DNA of 26,955 bases from the NCBI GenBank assembly GCA_947311605.1, contig CAMZLC010000068.1, positions 1 through 26,955 on the forward strand, read 5' to 3'. Origin of the DNA: an uncultured Sulfurovum sp. (GTDB lineage: Bacteria; Campylobacterota; Campylobacteria; Campylobacterales; Sulfurovaceae). How positions within the stretch are numbered: the first letter of the stretch is position 1; the number at the start of each line of letters is the position of its first letter. Shown here in pieces: positions 8,658-17,144 of the stretch. The notes under the pieces were generated by a model. It had not been told where the DNA came from, made no database searches, and worked only from the letters and a program-made list of their open reading frames with translations. The translations under genes and the position numbers were made by a program.

Positions 8658-10739
8658 ATGAAGCGACTATTTGCACTGCTCTATATCCTCTCAAAGTGGC
8701 TGCTTTTGAGCATAGCTGCAGTATGGATTTTTGTGTGGGGAACACACCATTGCTATCCTCTTCCTCTCAGCGAAACAGAAGATCTCTCTCCTGTCGTTGC
8801 CTCACAGGAGGGACGATGGCTCTATGCTCAGACCAACAGCAAACAGCAATGGCGATTTGATCTGAATGTCTCCAAACTCGACCCCCTCTATCTGTCCATG
8901 CTGATCCACTTTGAGGATCAGCGGTTTTGGCAGCACTGGGGGATGGATCCGCTGGCTATGGGGCGGGCTATTTTTCAACTTCTCAGACAGGGACACATTA
9001 GTTCCGGCGGTTCTACACTCACCATGCAGCTTGCCAGGCTGCTTGAGCCAAAACCCCGTACTGTACGCTCCAAGATCATTGAAATCCTTCGTGCCTTTCA
9101 GCTGGAATTGCGCTACAGCAAAAAGGAGATCCTTCGGGCCTATCTCGTCCTCGCACCCTACGGAGGCAATATACAGGGGGTGGTCGGTGCCAGCATGCAC
9201 TACTTTGGCAAACTGCCCTATGCACTGAGTCCTGAAGAGGCAGCGATGCTGGTTTCTCTGCCACAATCTCCTGAAACACACCGTCCAGACCGCCATCCCA
9301 AAGCAAGCCTCCAAGCCAGAAACAAAGTGTTGAAGATGGCACAATCTCATCATCTGATCAGCCTCTCTCTCTATCAGCAAGCGATACATGCGGCACTGCC
9401 GCCACACATATTTCCCTACCCCAGACATGCCGCACATCTCTCCCAGAGGCTGCTGCGTCATACCATGCGATCACCGATTGTTACCACGCTGGATGCCACA
9501 GTACAAGCACAGATGGAACAGTGGGCACTCTCCAAGCGTACATTTCTTTCCAAAGGTACTACACTGGCTGCCCTTGTCATCGACAACCACACGGCAACCG
9601 TCAAAGCCTATCTAGGCTCCCATGATATGTTCAGTACCAAAGTAGCCGGCTATGTCGATATGATACGAGTACCCCGCTCTCCGGGCTCTGTACTCAAACC
9701 TTTTATCTATGGTTTGGGCTTTGAGCAGCATCTGATCCATCCCAATACCCTGATCTATGACAAGGAGACACGCTTTGGAGACTATCTCCCGCACAACTAC
9801 TCCCATACCTATACCGGAGAGGTGAGTATCACCTATGCCCTGCAACATTCGCTCAACATCCCTGCTGTCAAACTGCTGCAAAAGATCGGTGCCGAAACAT
9901 TTATCTCCCGCATACGTCACAGCACAGGCACGCTGCAGATACCCCACAAACGAGCGACACTGCCTGTAGCTCTTGGTGGATTTGGCATCACGCTTTGGCA
10001 GATCGCACAACTCTATACTGCCCTGGCAAGAGGAGGGAAGTCGCCGCCTCTACATCTGTTACCTGCCCAAAAGAGGGCGACAAAGCAGACGGCACTTCTC
10101 ACCCCAGAAGCTGCGCAAATGACCACGGCTATCCTACGTGCCGTCATACCACCAACAGGCTACCGAGATGCCGCACAACAGATCGCCTACAAAACAGGTA
10201 CCAGCTACGGCTACAGAGACCTCTGGACAGCAGCTTATACCCCAGACTACACCGCTGTTGTCTGGGTAGGGCGACCCGACAACGCACCACAGCACAAACA
10301 GTCCGGGCTGGAGGTTGCTGCCCCCTTGGCGTTTGAGATCATGGGGATGCTGGATGCGCTTTATCCGCCCAGCACATGGCAATGGTCACCAGCCTATCTG
10401 GGCAACACTGCGCCACAGGGGCTTCGACATTTTGATAAGGTATACAAGCAAGAGATCGCCGCTTTGCACTTCAACCACCCGCAAGCGCATGCACGCTATC
10501 GTAGTGCCGGGTGCCATGAAGTCATCGTACCTATTGTGATAGAAGGAGGTCAGGCTCCCTACTACTGGTACAGTGACAGCAAGCCTCTTGATGTCCTGGG
10601 AAAAAGCAAGGCACTCACATTTTTGGCAGGTGCCCATACGCTCACTGTCATTGACAGCAAAGGAACCACTATCAGCCAAGATCTCTGGGTAGATATGCCC
10701 GATTGTCAAGATAAAAACAGTACTATAATGGAAAAATAG
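8658..10739 (+). CDS. pbpC: penicillin-binding protein 1C (bifunctional peptidoglycan synthase)
   Basis: A 693-residue class A PBP, anchored by one membrane helix (about residues 5-27) with the rest periplasmic. The GT51 glycosyltransferase domain shows FEDQRFWQHWG with catalytic Glu86, GGSTLTMQLAR (117-126) and KKEILRAYL. The transpeptidase domain has all three penicillin-binding motifs: SVLK (Ser344, Lys347), SLN (398-400) and KTGTS (512-516). A C-terminal domain of ~90 residues matches the PBP1C-specific region. Both activities therefore look intact. The gene begins 4 nt after the macroglobulin stop with no well-placed ribosome-binding site, suggesting translation coupled to the upstream gene. 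The pairing with a macroglobulin gene is the known yfhM-pbpC arrangement and suggests joint envelope defence or repair. Confidence 0.96.
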   Translation: MKRLFALLYILSKWLLLSIAAVWIFVWGTHHCYPLPLSETEDLSPVVASQEGRWLYAQTNSKQQWRFDLNVSKLDPLYLSMLIHFEDQRFWQHWGMDPLAMGRAIFQLLRQGHISSGGSTLTMQLARLLEPKPRTVRSKIIEILRAFQLELRYSKKEILRAYLVLAPYGGNIQGVVGASMHYFGKLPYALSPEEAAMLVSLPQSPETHRPDRHPKASLQARNKVLKMAQSHHLISLSLYQQAIHAALPPHIFPYPRHAAHLSQRLLRHTMRSPIVTTLDATVQAQMEQWALSKRTFLSKGTTLAALVIDNHTATVKAYLGSHDMFSTKVAGYVDMIRVPRSPGSVLKPFIYGLGFEQHLIHPNTLIYDKETRFGDYLPHNYSHTYTGEVSITYALQHSLNIPAVKLLQKIGAETFISRIRHSTGTLQIPHKRATLPVALGGFGITLWQIAQLYTALARGGKSPPLHLLPAQKRATKQTALLTPEAAQMTTAILRAVIPPTGYRDAAQQIAYKTGTSYGYRDLWTAAYTPDYTAVVWVGRPDNAPQHKQSGLEVAAPLAFEIMGMLDALYPPSTWQWSPAYLGNTAPQGLRHFDKVYKQEIAALHFNHPQAHARYRSAGCHEVIVPIVIEGGQAPYYWYSDSKPLDVLGKSKALTFLAGAHTLTVIDSKGTTISQDLWVDMPDCQDKNSTIMEK

Positions 10740-10746
10740 GAGTACT

Positions 10747-11538
10747 ATGATGCACAAGATTCTACTTGTTTCCCTGCTTGTTTTTCTCTCTAGTTATGCC
10801 AAAGCCCTACCCAAAGAGATCAGCTTCGCAGAAGCAAAGCGTACCCATACGGCTGGTTCCGGTCTTTTTATCGATGCAAGAGGTGCCAAGTTTTACAAAC
10901 GGGGCACTATCCTCGGTGCTCTCAACATGCCGATCACGCGTTTTGGACGAATGAAACGGCTGCTTCCCGGAAAAAAGGGCAGCAAGCTGGTAGTTTTTTG
11001 CAATGGTATCCGCTGCGAAAAATCCACCAAACTGGCACAAAAGATCGCTGCCCTGGGCTACAGCAGGGTCATGGTCTATCGAGGTGGCTTCCCTGAGTGG
11101 CGCGAAAAAGGCCAGGAGATCATGCTCTCAGCAGTATACTGTCAGGCTTCGGAAGTACATAAAAAAGAAGTCATGATCCAAGATGTTAGGGTCATTCTCG
11201 GCAGAGATGAAGGCATGATCGATCCGACATGGTTTGCCGCACACCACCAAAAAGGCACGCTGCCCAAACAGTTGACGCTCATTGATGTCAGGAGTAAAAA
11301 AGCATTCGAAGAAGGCCATTTGCCCGGTGCCATACACATACCCTGGAACAGCGACAAAGGTACCATAGACAGCACACTCTTACCGAAAGACACGCTTTCG
11401 CTTTTTTACTGCAACAGCGGAATACTCTCCTCTGATGCCTACGATAGCCTAAACGAAGAGACTGCCAAGAGGGTACTTTTTCTACCTGCTGTAGTCAAAT
11501 GTAAGGATGAAAAGTGTAGAGTCACTTCAGCGCAATAA
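10747..11538 (+). CDS. exported protein with two rhodanese-like domains
   Basis: This 263-residue protein has a signal peptide (residues 1-20, cleavage after AKA) and two rhodanese domains. Domain 1 (~25-125) has the active-site loop starting at Cys85 in VFCNGIRCE. Domain 2 (~170-250) has LIDVRSKKAFEEGHLPGAIHIP and Cys222 in FYCNSG. Both retain a candidate catalytic cysteine, so periplasmic sulfur transfer, or binding of an oxidised sulfur or thiol compound, is plausible; the substrate is unknown. The first domain is followed by extra residues with Cys132, and the tail has Cys252 and Cys257. Two adjacent ATGs (10747, 10750) are possible; the TAGGAG site overlaps the pbpC stop and is better spaced for the second. 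Close linkage to pbpC suggests one operon. Confidence 0.9.
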   Translation: MMHKILLVSLLVFLSSYAKALPKEISFAEAKRTHTAGSGLFIDARGAKFYKRGTILGALNMPITRFGRMKRLLPGKKGSKLVVFCNGIRCEKSTKLAQKIAALGYSRVMVYRGGFPEWREKGQEIMLSAVYCQASEVHKKEVMIQDVRVILGRDEGMIDPTWFAAHHQKGTLPKQLTLIDVRSKKAFEEGHLPGAIHIPWNSDKGTIDSTLLPKDTLSLFYCNSGILSSDAYDSLNEETAKRVLFLPAVVKCKDEKCRVTSAQ

Positions 11539-11700
11539 TCTATCATAGCACATATATGACACGAGGACAGCAATCTCCCTAATACCAAGATATTGACTTA
11601 TGTCACATTGTAGCATCTTTGTTTTTGAGTGGTCTGGGGCACAATGTCTCATTTACGGTATATTTTATGGCAACAGTAAGTCTTTTTAAAATATGACAGC

Positions 11701-11706
11701 TATAAT
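11701..11706 (+). promoter_or_regulatory. -10 box directly before the acyl-CoA synthetase start
   Basis: TATAAT at 11701-11706 ends 5 nt before the ATG at 11712. Transcription from this box would start at about 11712-11714, giving a leaderless or nearly leaderless mRNA. The rest of the gap from 11539 to 11700 is non-coding, with no other clear signal. Confidence 0.5.
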
Positions 11707-11711
11707 ACTCC

Positions 11712-13601
11712 ATGAAAACAAACAAAACACTCTTCTCTATGTTTATAGAGACACACAGACAATACCGAGACAATACCGCCTTTATCTATAAGATGGGAGA
11801 GGAGCAGTTTGAAGTAAGCTATGAAAAGTTTTTTGAGGATGTCCTGCTCCTCTCCAAAGCTTTTCAGTCCAAGGGCATCAAGAAAGAGAGCAAGGTGGTC
11901 TTCATCTGCGATAATCGCTATGAGTGGATCGTGACCGATATGGCACTGATCTCTCTAGGTGCCATCGGTATCCCCAGGGGTAGCGACACACCTACACAGG
12001 AGCTGCAGTTTATAGTGGAGCACTCAGAAGCAATCTTTCTCATACTTGAATCTGAGACCCTCTATGATATCCACAAGGAGATGCTCTCTGGGCTGAAACT
12101 CAAAACGATCTTTGCTATAGAGGCGGAGAAGATGCATACTCTCTTTGCCAATATCTACTCCTATCAGGATCTGCTCAAAGAGAGAAAGATCTATGACAAG
12201 GACAAGGAGGCATTTATCAAGAGAAAAGAGCAGCTGCGCTCCGATGATACCTTTACGATCATCTACACCTCCGGCACTACGGGAAAACCAAAGGGGGTCA
12301 TCCTCACCCACAAAAATATCATGCACAACCTCAAGGTCATCCCCGATCTGATCGATCTGAGCCACGAAGATCTCTGGGTCTCTATCCTGCCTTCCTGGCA
12401 TATCTTTGAGCGTGCAGTGGAGTATGCCGCCATCTCTCAGGGATGCTGTACCGTGTACTCCACGATCAAGACCTTTGCCAAAGATCTGGAACACTATAGG
12501 CCCACACTGGTCGCTACCGTACCCAGACTCTGGGAGTCCATGCATACCAAGATCAACAATACTCTACAAAAACAAGATCCCAAAAAAGCAAAAATATTTC
12601 AAAAACTGGTGGCAATCTCTGCACGATATAACCACCTGTTGCGTCTGCTCAATGATGAGCTCCCGCGCTTTGAAAAGGAGAGCTTCTTCTCCTCCAGGGT
12701 CAAACGCTTTGTGACGATTCTCAAGCTCATCCCCCTCTATCCACTCAATCTCTTTGCCAAAAAAAAGCTCAAAGTCGTACAGGAGAGATTTGGCGGACGG
12801 CTCCGCCTGGCGATCAGTGGAGGCGGCTCGCTACCGGAGTTTATCGATGCGTGGATCGACGCGATTGGCATCCGCATCGTCAATGCCTATGGCATGACCG
12901 AGTGTGCACCCGCTATCGCCGGTCGTGCACTCAACTGTAGCACTTTTGGCACGCTGGGTCTAGCCGTAAAGGGTACAGACCTTAGGATCGTCGATGACAA
13001 TGGAGAAGATGTCGCACCAGGTGTAGTCGGGGAGATCCTCGTCAAGGGAGACCAGGTTACAACAGGCTACTACCTCAATAATGAGGAGAACCAAAAAGCC
13101 TTCACCAAGGATGGCTATCTCAAAACAGGGGATCTGGGCAAATTCACCCTACGCAAAGAGCTCATTATTACTGGAAGATCCAAAGAGATCATTGTGCTGG
13201 CAAATGGAGAAAATGTGGATCCCAGTCGTATCGAATCTACGATCTCTATGCTCCCCTTTGTTGCTGATGCCATGCTTGTAGGACAGGACAAAAAGGGCCT
13301 AGGCGCACTCATCGTCCCTGACCTTGACAGCCTCAAAAGCTATGTGCAGGAGCATTTTCAAAAAGCTGTAGAGCACATCGACCATATCAAAGAAGACCCT
13401 AGAATCATCAACAAAATCAAGCGTGATATGAATGAACTATTGGACTACAAAAAGGGCTTCAAGTCCTTTGAAAAACTGCAGAATATACATTTGTTAGATG
13501 AAGAGTTTAAACTCGGAGAGGAGATGACCAATACTTTCAAGAAGAAGCGTCATGTCATAGAAAAGAGATATCGTGCAGTCATAGACAGACTGCTTAAGTA
13601 G
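11712..13601 (+). CDS. long-chain fatty acid-CoA ligase (AMP-forming acyl-CoA synthetase)
   Basis: A 629-residue member of the ANL adenylating family, closest in style to long-chain acyl-CoA ligases (FadD15/ACSL type). It should activate fatty acids to acyl-AMP and then acyl-CoA. Motifs seen: phosphate loop YTSGTTGKPKG (185-195), YGMTE (393-397), the KTGDLG segment (~472) and the hinge/C-terminal motif GRSKEIIVLANGENVDP. The ATG at 11712 gives an N-terminus in register with the family, but has no ribosome-binding site. The chain-length specificity cannot be read from the sequence. It stands alone and converges on infA, ending 23 nt from it. Confidence 0.93.
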   Translation: MKTNKTLFSMFIETHRQYRDNTAFIYKMGEEQFEVSYEKFFEDVLLLSKAFQSKGIKKESKVVFICDNRYEWIVTDMALISLGAIGIPRGSDTPTQELQFIVEHSEAIFLILESETLYDIHKEMLSGLKLKTIFAIEAEKMHTLFANIYSYQDLLKERKIYDKDKEAFIKRKEQLRSDDTFTIIYTSGTTGKPKGVILTHKNIMHNLKVIPDLIDLSHEDLWVSILPSWHIFERAVEYAAISQGCCTVYSTIKTFAKDLEHYRPTLVATVPRLWESMHTKINNTLQKQDPKKAKIFQKLVAISARYNHLLRLLNDELPRFEKESFFSSRVKRFVTILKLIPLYPLNLFAKKKLKVVQERFGGRLRLAISGGGSLPEFIDAWIDAIGIRIVNAYGMTECAPAIAGRALNCSTFGTLGLAVKGTDLRIVDDNGEDVAPGVVGEILVKGDQVTTGYYLNNEENQKAFTKDGYLKTGDLGKFTLRKELIITGRSKEIIVLANGENVDPSRIESTISMLPFVADAMLVGQDKKGLGALIVPDLDSLKSYVQEHFQKAVEHIDHIKEDPRIINKIKRDMNELLDYKKGFKSFEKLQNIHLLDEEFKLGEEMTNTFKKKRHVIEKRYRAVIDRLLK

Positions 13602-13607
13602 TCTGTC
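13584..13607. terminator. shared hairpin between convergent acyl-CoA ligase and infA genes
   Basis: GACAGACT (13584-13591) and AGTCTGTC (13600-13607) form an 8-bp stem with an 8-nt loop that spans the acyl-CoA ligase stop codon. Only a short T-run (GTTT) follows on the plus strand and none on the minus strand. It may act as a weak two-way terminator. Confidence 0.4.
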
Positions 13608-13624
13608 GTTTCAGAAAGAGCTCC

Positions 13625-13843
13625 CTATTTATATCTAAAAGTGATACGCCCTTTATCCAGACTGTAGGGTGTCAATTCTACCTTGACTTTGTCTCCGGGG
13701 AGGATCTTGATATAGTGCATACGCATTTTGCCTGCAATATGACAAAGGATAATATGCCCATTCTCCAGCTCTACCCTAAAGGTGGCATTGGGTAATGCCT
13801 CCACCACTTTGCCGTCGATCTCGATTACATCATCTTTTGCCAT
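13625..13843 (-). CDS. infA: translation initiation factor IF-1
   Basis: The 72-residue product has the exact size and OB-fold sequence of IF-1 (MAKDDVIEIDGKVVEALPNA at the start, then RVELENGHIILCHIAGKMR, and a GDKVKVELTPYSL segment). It binds the ribosomal A site during initiation. It lies 56 nt downstream of map in the same orientation and is the last gene of the ribosomal cluster here. In many bacteria rpmJ and rpsM follow; here the convergent acyl-CoA ligase gene does. An AGGAAG site lies just upstream of the start. Confidence 0.98.
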   Translation of the reverse strand: MAKDDVIEIDGKVVEALPNATFRVELENGHIILCHIAGKMRMHYIKILPGDKVKVELTPYSLDKGRITFRYK

Positions 13844-13899
13844 TGTCTTCCTTTATTATATATTACTTATAGCCGTAGATTGTGAAGTCGCTGTGAAGA

Positions 13900-14655
13900 C
13901 TATCCCTCTGTCAGTATCACAGCCCTGCCGTCAACTACCGCTACCTGATGCTCATAATGGCTGGTTCTCAGTCCATCATCACTCAGTACCGACCACTCAT
14001 CCTCGCGCAGTACCGGTGTGCCGCTTTTTTGGCATACCATGGGCTCCAGACAAAACACCATGCCGTTTTTGATCTTGGGACCCTGCTTTGGTTTGCCTTC
14101 GAGGTAGTTGGGGATATTGGGTTCGTCATGGGGTTTGGTACCGATCCCGTGGCCGCAATACTCACGCAAGGGCACAAAGCCTCTGCCTGTGATAAAATCC
14201 TCCAGAAGCTTAGTCAGCTCCTTGAAACGCATTCCTTCTTTGATATGTGCTATCGCATGGTAGAGCGCATCTTTGGAACAGGCGATCAGTGCCTCATCCT
14301 CTGCGGATATCTTGCCTACGGCCATTGTGATCGCTGCATCACCGTAATAGCCATCCAGTTTTGTACCGATATCCAGTCCGAGAATATCTCCCTCCCGAAC
14401 TACAGTCTCATCCGGGACACCATGAATGCAAACTTCATTAAGAGAGGTACATACCGATCCCGTAAAACCATAGAGACCCAAAAAAGAGGGTTCAGCCCCC
14501 AGGTCTCGCACATAGGCTTCGCCGACAGCGTCAATCTCTTTGAGCGTCATGCCTGGCTTGACAATGGATTGTAAATAAGTGAGTGTTTTGCCAACAATCG
14601 AGCCAGCTGCCTTGAGCTTCTCGATTTCGTTGGGCTTGCGTAGTGCAATCGCCAT
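13900..14655 (-). CDS. map: methionine aminopeptidase, type I
   Basis: A 251-residue cytosolic metalloprotease that removes the N-terminal methionine from new proteins. All five metal ligands are visible: Asp95 (GLDIG), Asp106 (YYGDAA), His169 (CGHGIG), Glu204 (CLEPM) and Glu235 (HYEHQ). The conserved substrate-site His79 (CIHGVP) is also present. The length matches type Ia enzymes with no N-terminal extension. Its ATG overlaps the secY stop by one base (TAATG), so it is translated together with secY. Confidence 0.98.
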   Translation of the reverse strand: MAIALRKPNEIEKLKAAGSIVGKTLTYLQSIVKPGMTLKEIDAVGEAYVRDLGAEPSFLGLYGFTGSVCTSLNEVCIHGVPDETVVREGDILGLDIGTKLDGYYGDAAITMAVGKISAEDEALIACSKDALYHAIAHIKEGMRFKELTKLLEDFITGRGFVPLREYCGHGIGTKPHDEPNIPNYLEGKPKQGPKIKNGMVFCLEPMVCQKSGTPVLREDEWSVLSDDGLRTSHYEHQVAVVDGRAVILTEG

Positions 14656-15914
14656 TAGAGACCTACATTTCCTAGGACTTCATATTGGTTCATGGTACGT
14701 TGTGCTTCGATCTTGCGCATGGTATCGAGCGCCACTTGTACAATAATCAGTACTGCCGTACCGCCAAAGTAGAAAGAGGCACCAAGTCCGTTGATAAAGA
14801 TAAACGGAAATGTGGATATCACTGCCAAATAGATCGCACCGGTGACTGTCAATCTGCTGGCTACCTCGTTGAGGAACTCACGGGTATGTTCACCAGGACG
14901 CACGCCGGGGATAAATCCACCCTGACGCTTGAGGTTGTCTGCAATATCCTTGGCATTGAACTGGATCGATGCATAGAAAAATGCAAAGAAGATGATCATG
15001 AGGAATGTCGCAACATTGAAGACAATACCACCAGGAGCCAAGACATCTGCAATCGCAGTCACGGTGCTGTTGGTACTAGCCTGAAGCATGGTCAGAGGGA
15101 ACATCAACACAGCTGAAGCGAAGATCGGAGGAATGACGCCTGAGATATTCACTCTAACGGGGATGTAGTTCATGACCCGCTTATTTTGATTCTGCATGAT
15201 GGTTTTTCTGGAATAACTGATCGGTACACGACGCTCTCCAAGCTCCACATAGATGATCGCCAGGATCGTGATCAGCATAATAGCCGCGATAGCCAGGACA
15301 GAGAGGAAGTTCATCGTACCTGCATTGACGGATGCAACGGTATTGCTGATGCCTGCCGGTATGCCCGAAACGATACCGGCGAAGATGATTAGAGAGATAC
15401 CGTTGCCGATACCTTTCTGGGTGATCTGCTCTCCGATCCACATCAGCAGCATCGTACCTGTCAACATGGAGAATGTGGCGAGGATCGTAAAGGTGGTCTG
15501 ATCGATCATGATCGCACCCTGTCCTCCAGAGCCCATAGAGCGCAGGCCGATAGAGACGCCGATCGCCTGCACCACTGTGATAAAGATCGTAAAATAACGG
15601 ATGATCTGCATATACTTCTGCATACCGTCACGCTCTTTTTTCATCTGTCCCAATGCCGGAAAGGTTGCAGCCAGAAGTTCCATCACGATTGAGGCGGTAA
15701 TATAGGGCATAATACCCAGGGAGATAATACTGAATCGTTTGACCGCGCCGCCGCTGAACATATTGGCGAGCCCCAAACCGTTATTGGAGTTCTGATCAAA
15801 AAAGCTCTTGATCACATCCAGGTCAACACCTGGAACTGGGATATAGGCTAAAACTCTGTAAGCAAAAAGGAACCCCAGTGTAATGAGGATTTTTTGAGTT
15901 AGCGCATTTCCCAT
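14655..15914 (-). CDS. secY: protein translocase subunit SecY
   Basis: The 419-residue product is the channel-forming subunit of the Sec translocon, with about ten hydrophobic segments. It begins with MGNALTQKILITLGFLFAYR and the RVLAYIPVPG segment typical of SecY. Conserved loop features include the GGAVKRFSI region, RRVPISYSRK (cytoplasmic loop) and GFIPGVRPGEHT. The start lies 2 nt after the rplO stop. It works with SecG (1621-1968); secE is not in this window. Confidence 0.98.
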   Translation of the reverse strand: MGNALTQKILITLGFLFAYRVLAYIPVPGVDLDVIKSFFDQNSNNGLGLANMFSGGAVKRFSIISLGIMPYITASIVMELLAATFPALGQMKKERDGMQKYMQIIRYFTIFITVVQAIGVSIGLRSMGSGGQGAIMIDQTTFTILATFSMLTGTMLLMWIGEQITQKGIGNGISLIIFAGIVSGIPAGISNTVASVNAGTMNFLSVLAIAAIMLITILAIIYVELGERRVPISYSRKTIMQNQNKRVMNYIPVRVNISGVIPPIFASAVLMFPLTMLQASTNSTVTAIADVLAPGGIVFNVATFLMIIFFAFFYASIQFNAKDIADNLKRQGGFIPGVRPGEHTREFLNEVASRLTVTGAIYLAVISTFPFIFINGLGASFYFGGTAVLIIVQVALDTMRKIEAQRTMNQYEVLGNVGL

Positions 15915-15916
15915 GA

Positions 15917-16315
15917 CTATCGCCCGCTTGTGGTAACAGCGTCGTCTTTGATCTTGGATGCAAGCGCTTTGGCGGATGCACCGATCAGTTTGACTCTCTT
16001 GACTGTTTTGCCAAGCTTATGCACAGAAGCAATGCTCTCAAGAGTGATCTCTTCCAGTGCCGCCACTGCTTTGATTCTCTCCACATTGATCACATATGGC
16101 TTGATCACCCTTGAAGTAAATCCGACTTTTGGCACACGTTTGATGAGTGGCATTTGTCCACCTTCAAAACCTCTTTTCTGGCTGTATCCGCTTCTGGCCT
16201 TCTGACCTTTGTTGCCGCGTCCAGCAGTTTTACCTGTACCAGAACCCTGACCACGACCTACTCTTTTTCTGTTGCGAGTAGAGCCTGGTGCCGGTTGTAA
16301 ATTATGCAAACCCAT
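15917..16315 (-). CDS. rplO: 50S ribosomal protein L15
   Basis: 132 residues, slightly shorter than E. coli L15 (144). It has the Gly/Arg-rich N-terminal extension with RKRVGRGQGSGTGKTAGRG and the GGQMPLIKRVPKVGF segment. It follows rpsE with a 9-nt gap, leaving no room for rpmD (L30), which lies here in many other bacteria. Confidence 0.97.
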   Translation of the reverse strand: MGLHNLQPAPGSTRNRKRVGRGQGSGTGKTAGRGNKGQKARSGYSQKRGFEGGQMPLIKRVPKVGFTSRVIKPYVINVERIKAVAALEEITLESIASVHKLGKTVKRVKLIGASAKALASKIKDDAVTTSGR

Positions 16316-16324
16316 AACTGCTCC

Positions 16325-16768
16325 TTAACCTTTGATTCTAGTAAGTGCTTCTACCGTACATCTTACTAGGTTATTTGGATTGTTAGATCCGATAGATTTG
16401 GCAATCACATCCTTGATGCCCGCCAATTCGATCACTGGTCTAGCAGCACCGCCAGCGATGGTACCCGTACCCTCACTGGCTGGCTTCAGAATGATACGGC
16501 TGGCATTGAACTTGTGCTCAATATCATGTGCGATCGTTGTGCCTTTGATGTTTACTTTGACCAGCTGTTTAAATGCATCATCCACTGCTTTTTTGATCGC
16601 ATCAGGCACCTCTTTTGCTTTACCAAAACCATACCCTACTGTACCTTTTTTGTCACCTACGACTACCAATGCAGTAAATCTAAACCTTCTACCACCTTTG
16701 ACAACCTTAGTTACACGGCCAATATTTACGATCGCTTCTTCGAAGTCTTCTCTATTTATATTTTCCAT
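16325..16768 (-). CDS. rpsE: 30S ribosomal protein S5
   Basis: 147 residues, a short S5. It shows the double-stranded RNA-binding N-domain (VTKVVKGGRRFRFTALVVVG, then GYGFGKAKEVP) and the C-domain with GTGTIAGGAARPVIELAGI. S5 sits near the mRNA entry site and affects decoding accuracy. It lies 10 nt downstream of rplR. Confidence 0.98.
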   Translation of the reverse strand: MENINREDFEEAIVNIGRVTKVVKGGRRFRFTALVVVGDKKGTVGYGFGKAKEVPDAIKKAVDDAFKQLVKVNIKGTTIAHDIEHKFNASRIILKPASEGTGTIAGGAARPVIELAGIKDVIAKSIGSNNPNNLVRCTVEALTRIKG

Positions 16769-16778
16769 TTAGCTTCCC

Positions 16779-17135
16779 TTAAAACTTGATGCCGGATTCT
16801 CTAAGTGCATCGGCAAATGATGCCACGATACCATGATAGAGATACCCATTTCTGTCAAAGACAACAGACTCAATGCTTGCTGCTTTAAGCTTCTCTGCCA
16901 TATCGGCAGCGACTTTTTTGACATCTTCTCTTGTGGCTCTGAGCCCCAACTTGTTTCCATCCGCATAGGCAAGTGTATTGCCCGTATCGTCATTGATCGC
17001 CTGCGCATAAAAATGCTTGTTGGATCTGAAAACAGTGAGTCTTGGAAGCGTTGCTGTACCATGAATCTTTGCCCTTACGCGTTTCTTGCGTTGTGCAGCG
17101 ACTCTGTTTTTTCTCTTCTGAATACTTTTTAACAT
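16779..17135 (-). CDS. rplR: 50S ribosomal protein L18
   Basis: 118 residues, full length. It has the basic N-terminus and the 5S rRNA-binding core (RLTVFRSNKHFYAQ, then YRHGIVASFADALRESG-like end region seen as YHGIVASFADALRESGIKF). L18 together with L5 (rplE in the same cluster) anchors 5S rRNA to the large subunit. It lies 9 nt after rplF. Confidence 0.97.
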   Translation of the reverse strand: MLKSIQKRKNRVAAQRKKRVRAKIHGTATLPRLTVFRSNKHFYAQAINDDTGNTLAYADGNKLGLRATREDVKKVAADMAEKLKAASIESVVFDRNGYLYHGIVASFADALRESGIKF

Positions 17136-17144
17136 TTATGCTCC

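Noticed and set aside
8802..9461. 219-codon minus-strand ORF
   Set aside because: It is antisense to the glycosyltransferase domain of pbpC, whose motifs are clear; the antisense product has no recognisable domain or start signals.
12024..12545. 173-codon minus-strand ORF
   Set aside because: Antisense shadow of the acyl-CoA ligase gene, spanning its phosphate loop.
13948..14574. 208-codon plus-strand ORF
   Set aside because: Antisense to map, which has all metal ligands; no promoter or ribosome-binding site was seen.
16316..16324. A missed rpmD (L30) gene between rpsE and rplO
   Set aside because: The gap is only 9 nt; L30 is absent here, as is usual in Campylobacterota.
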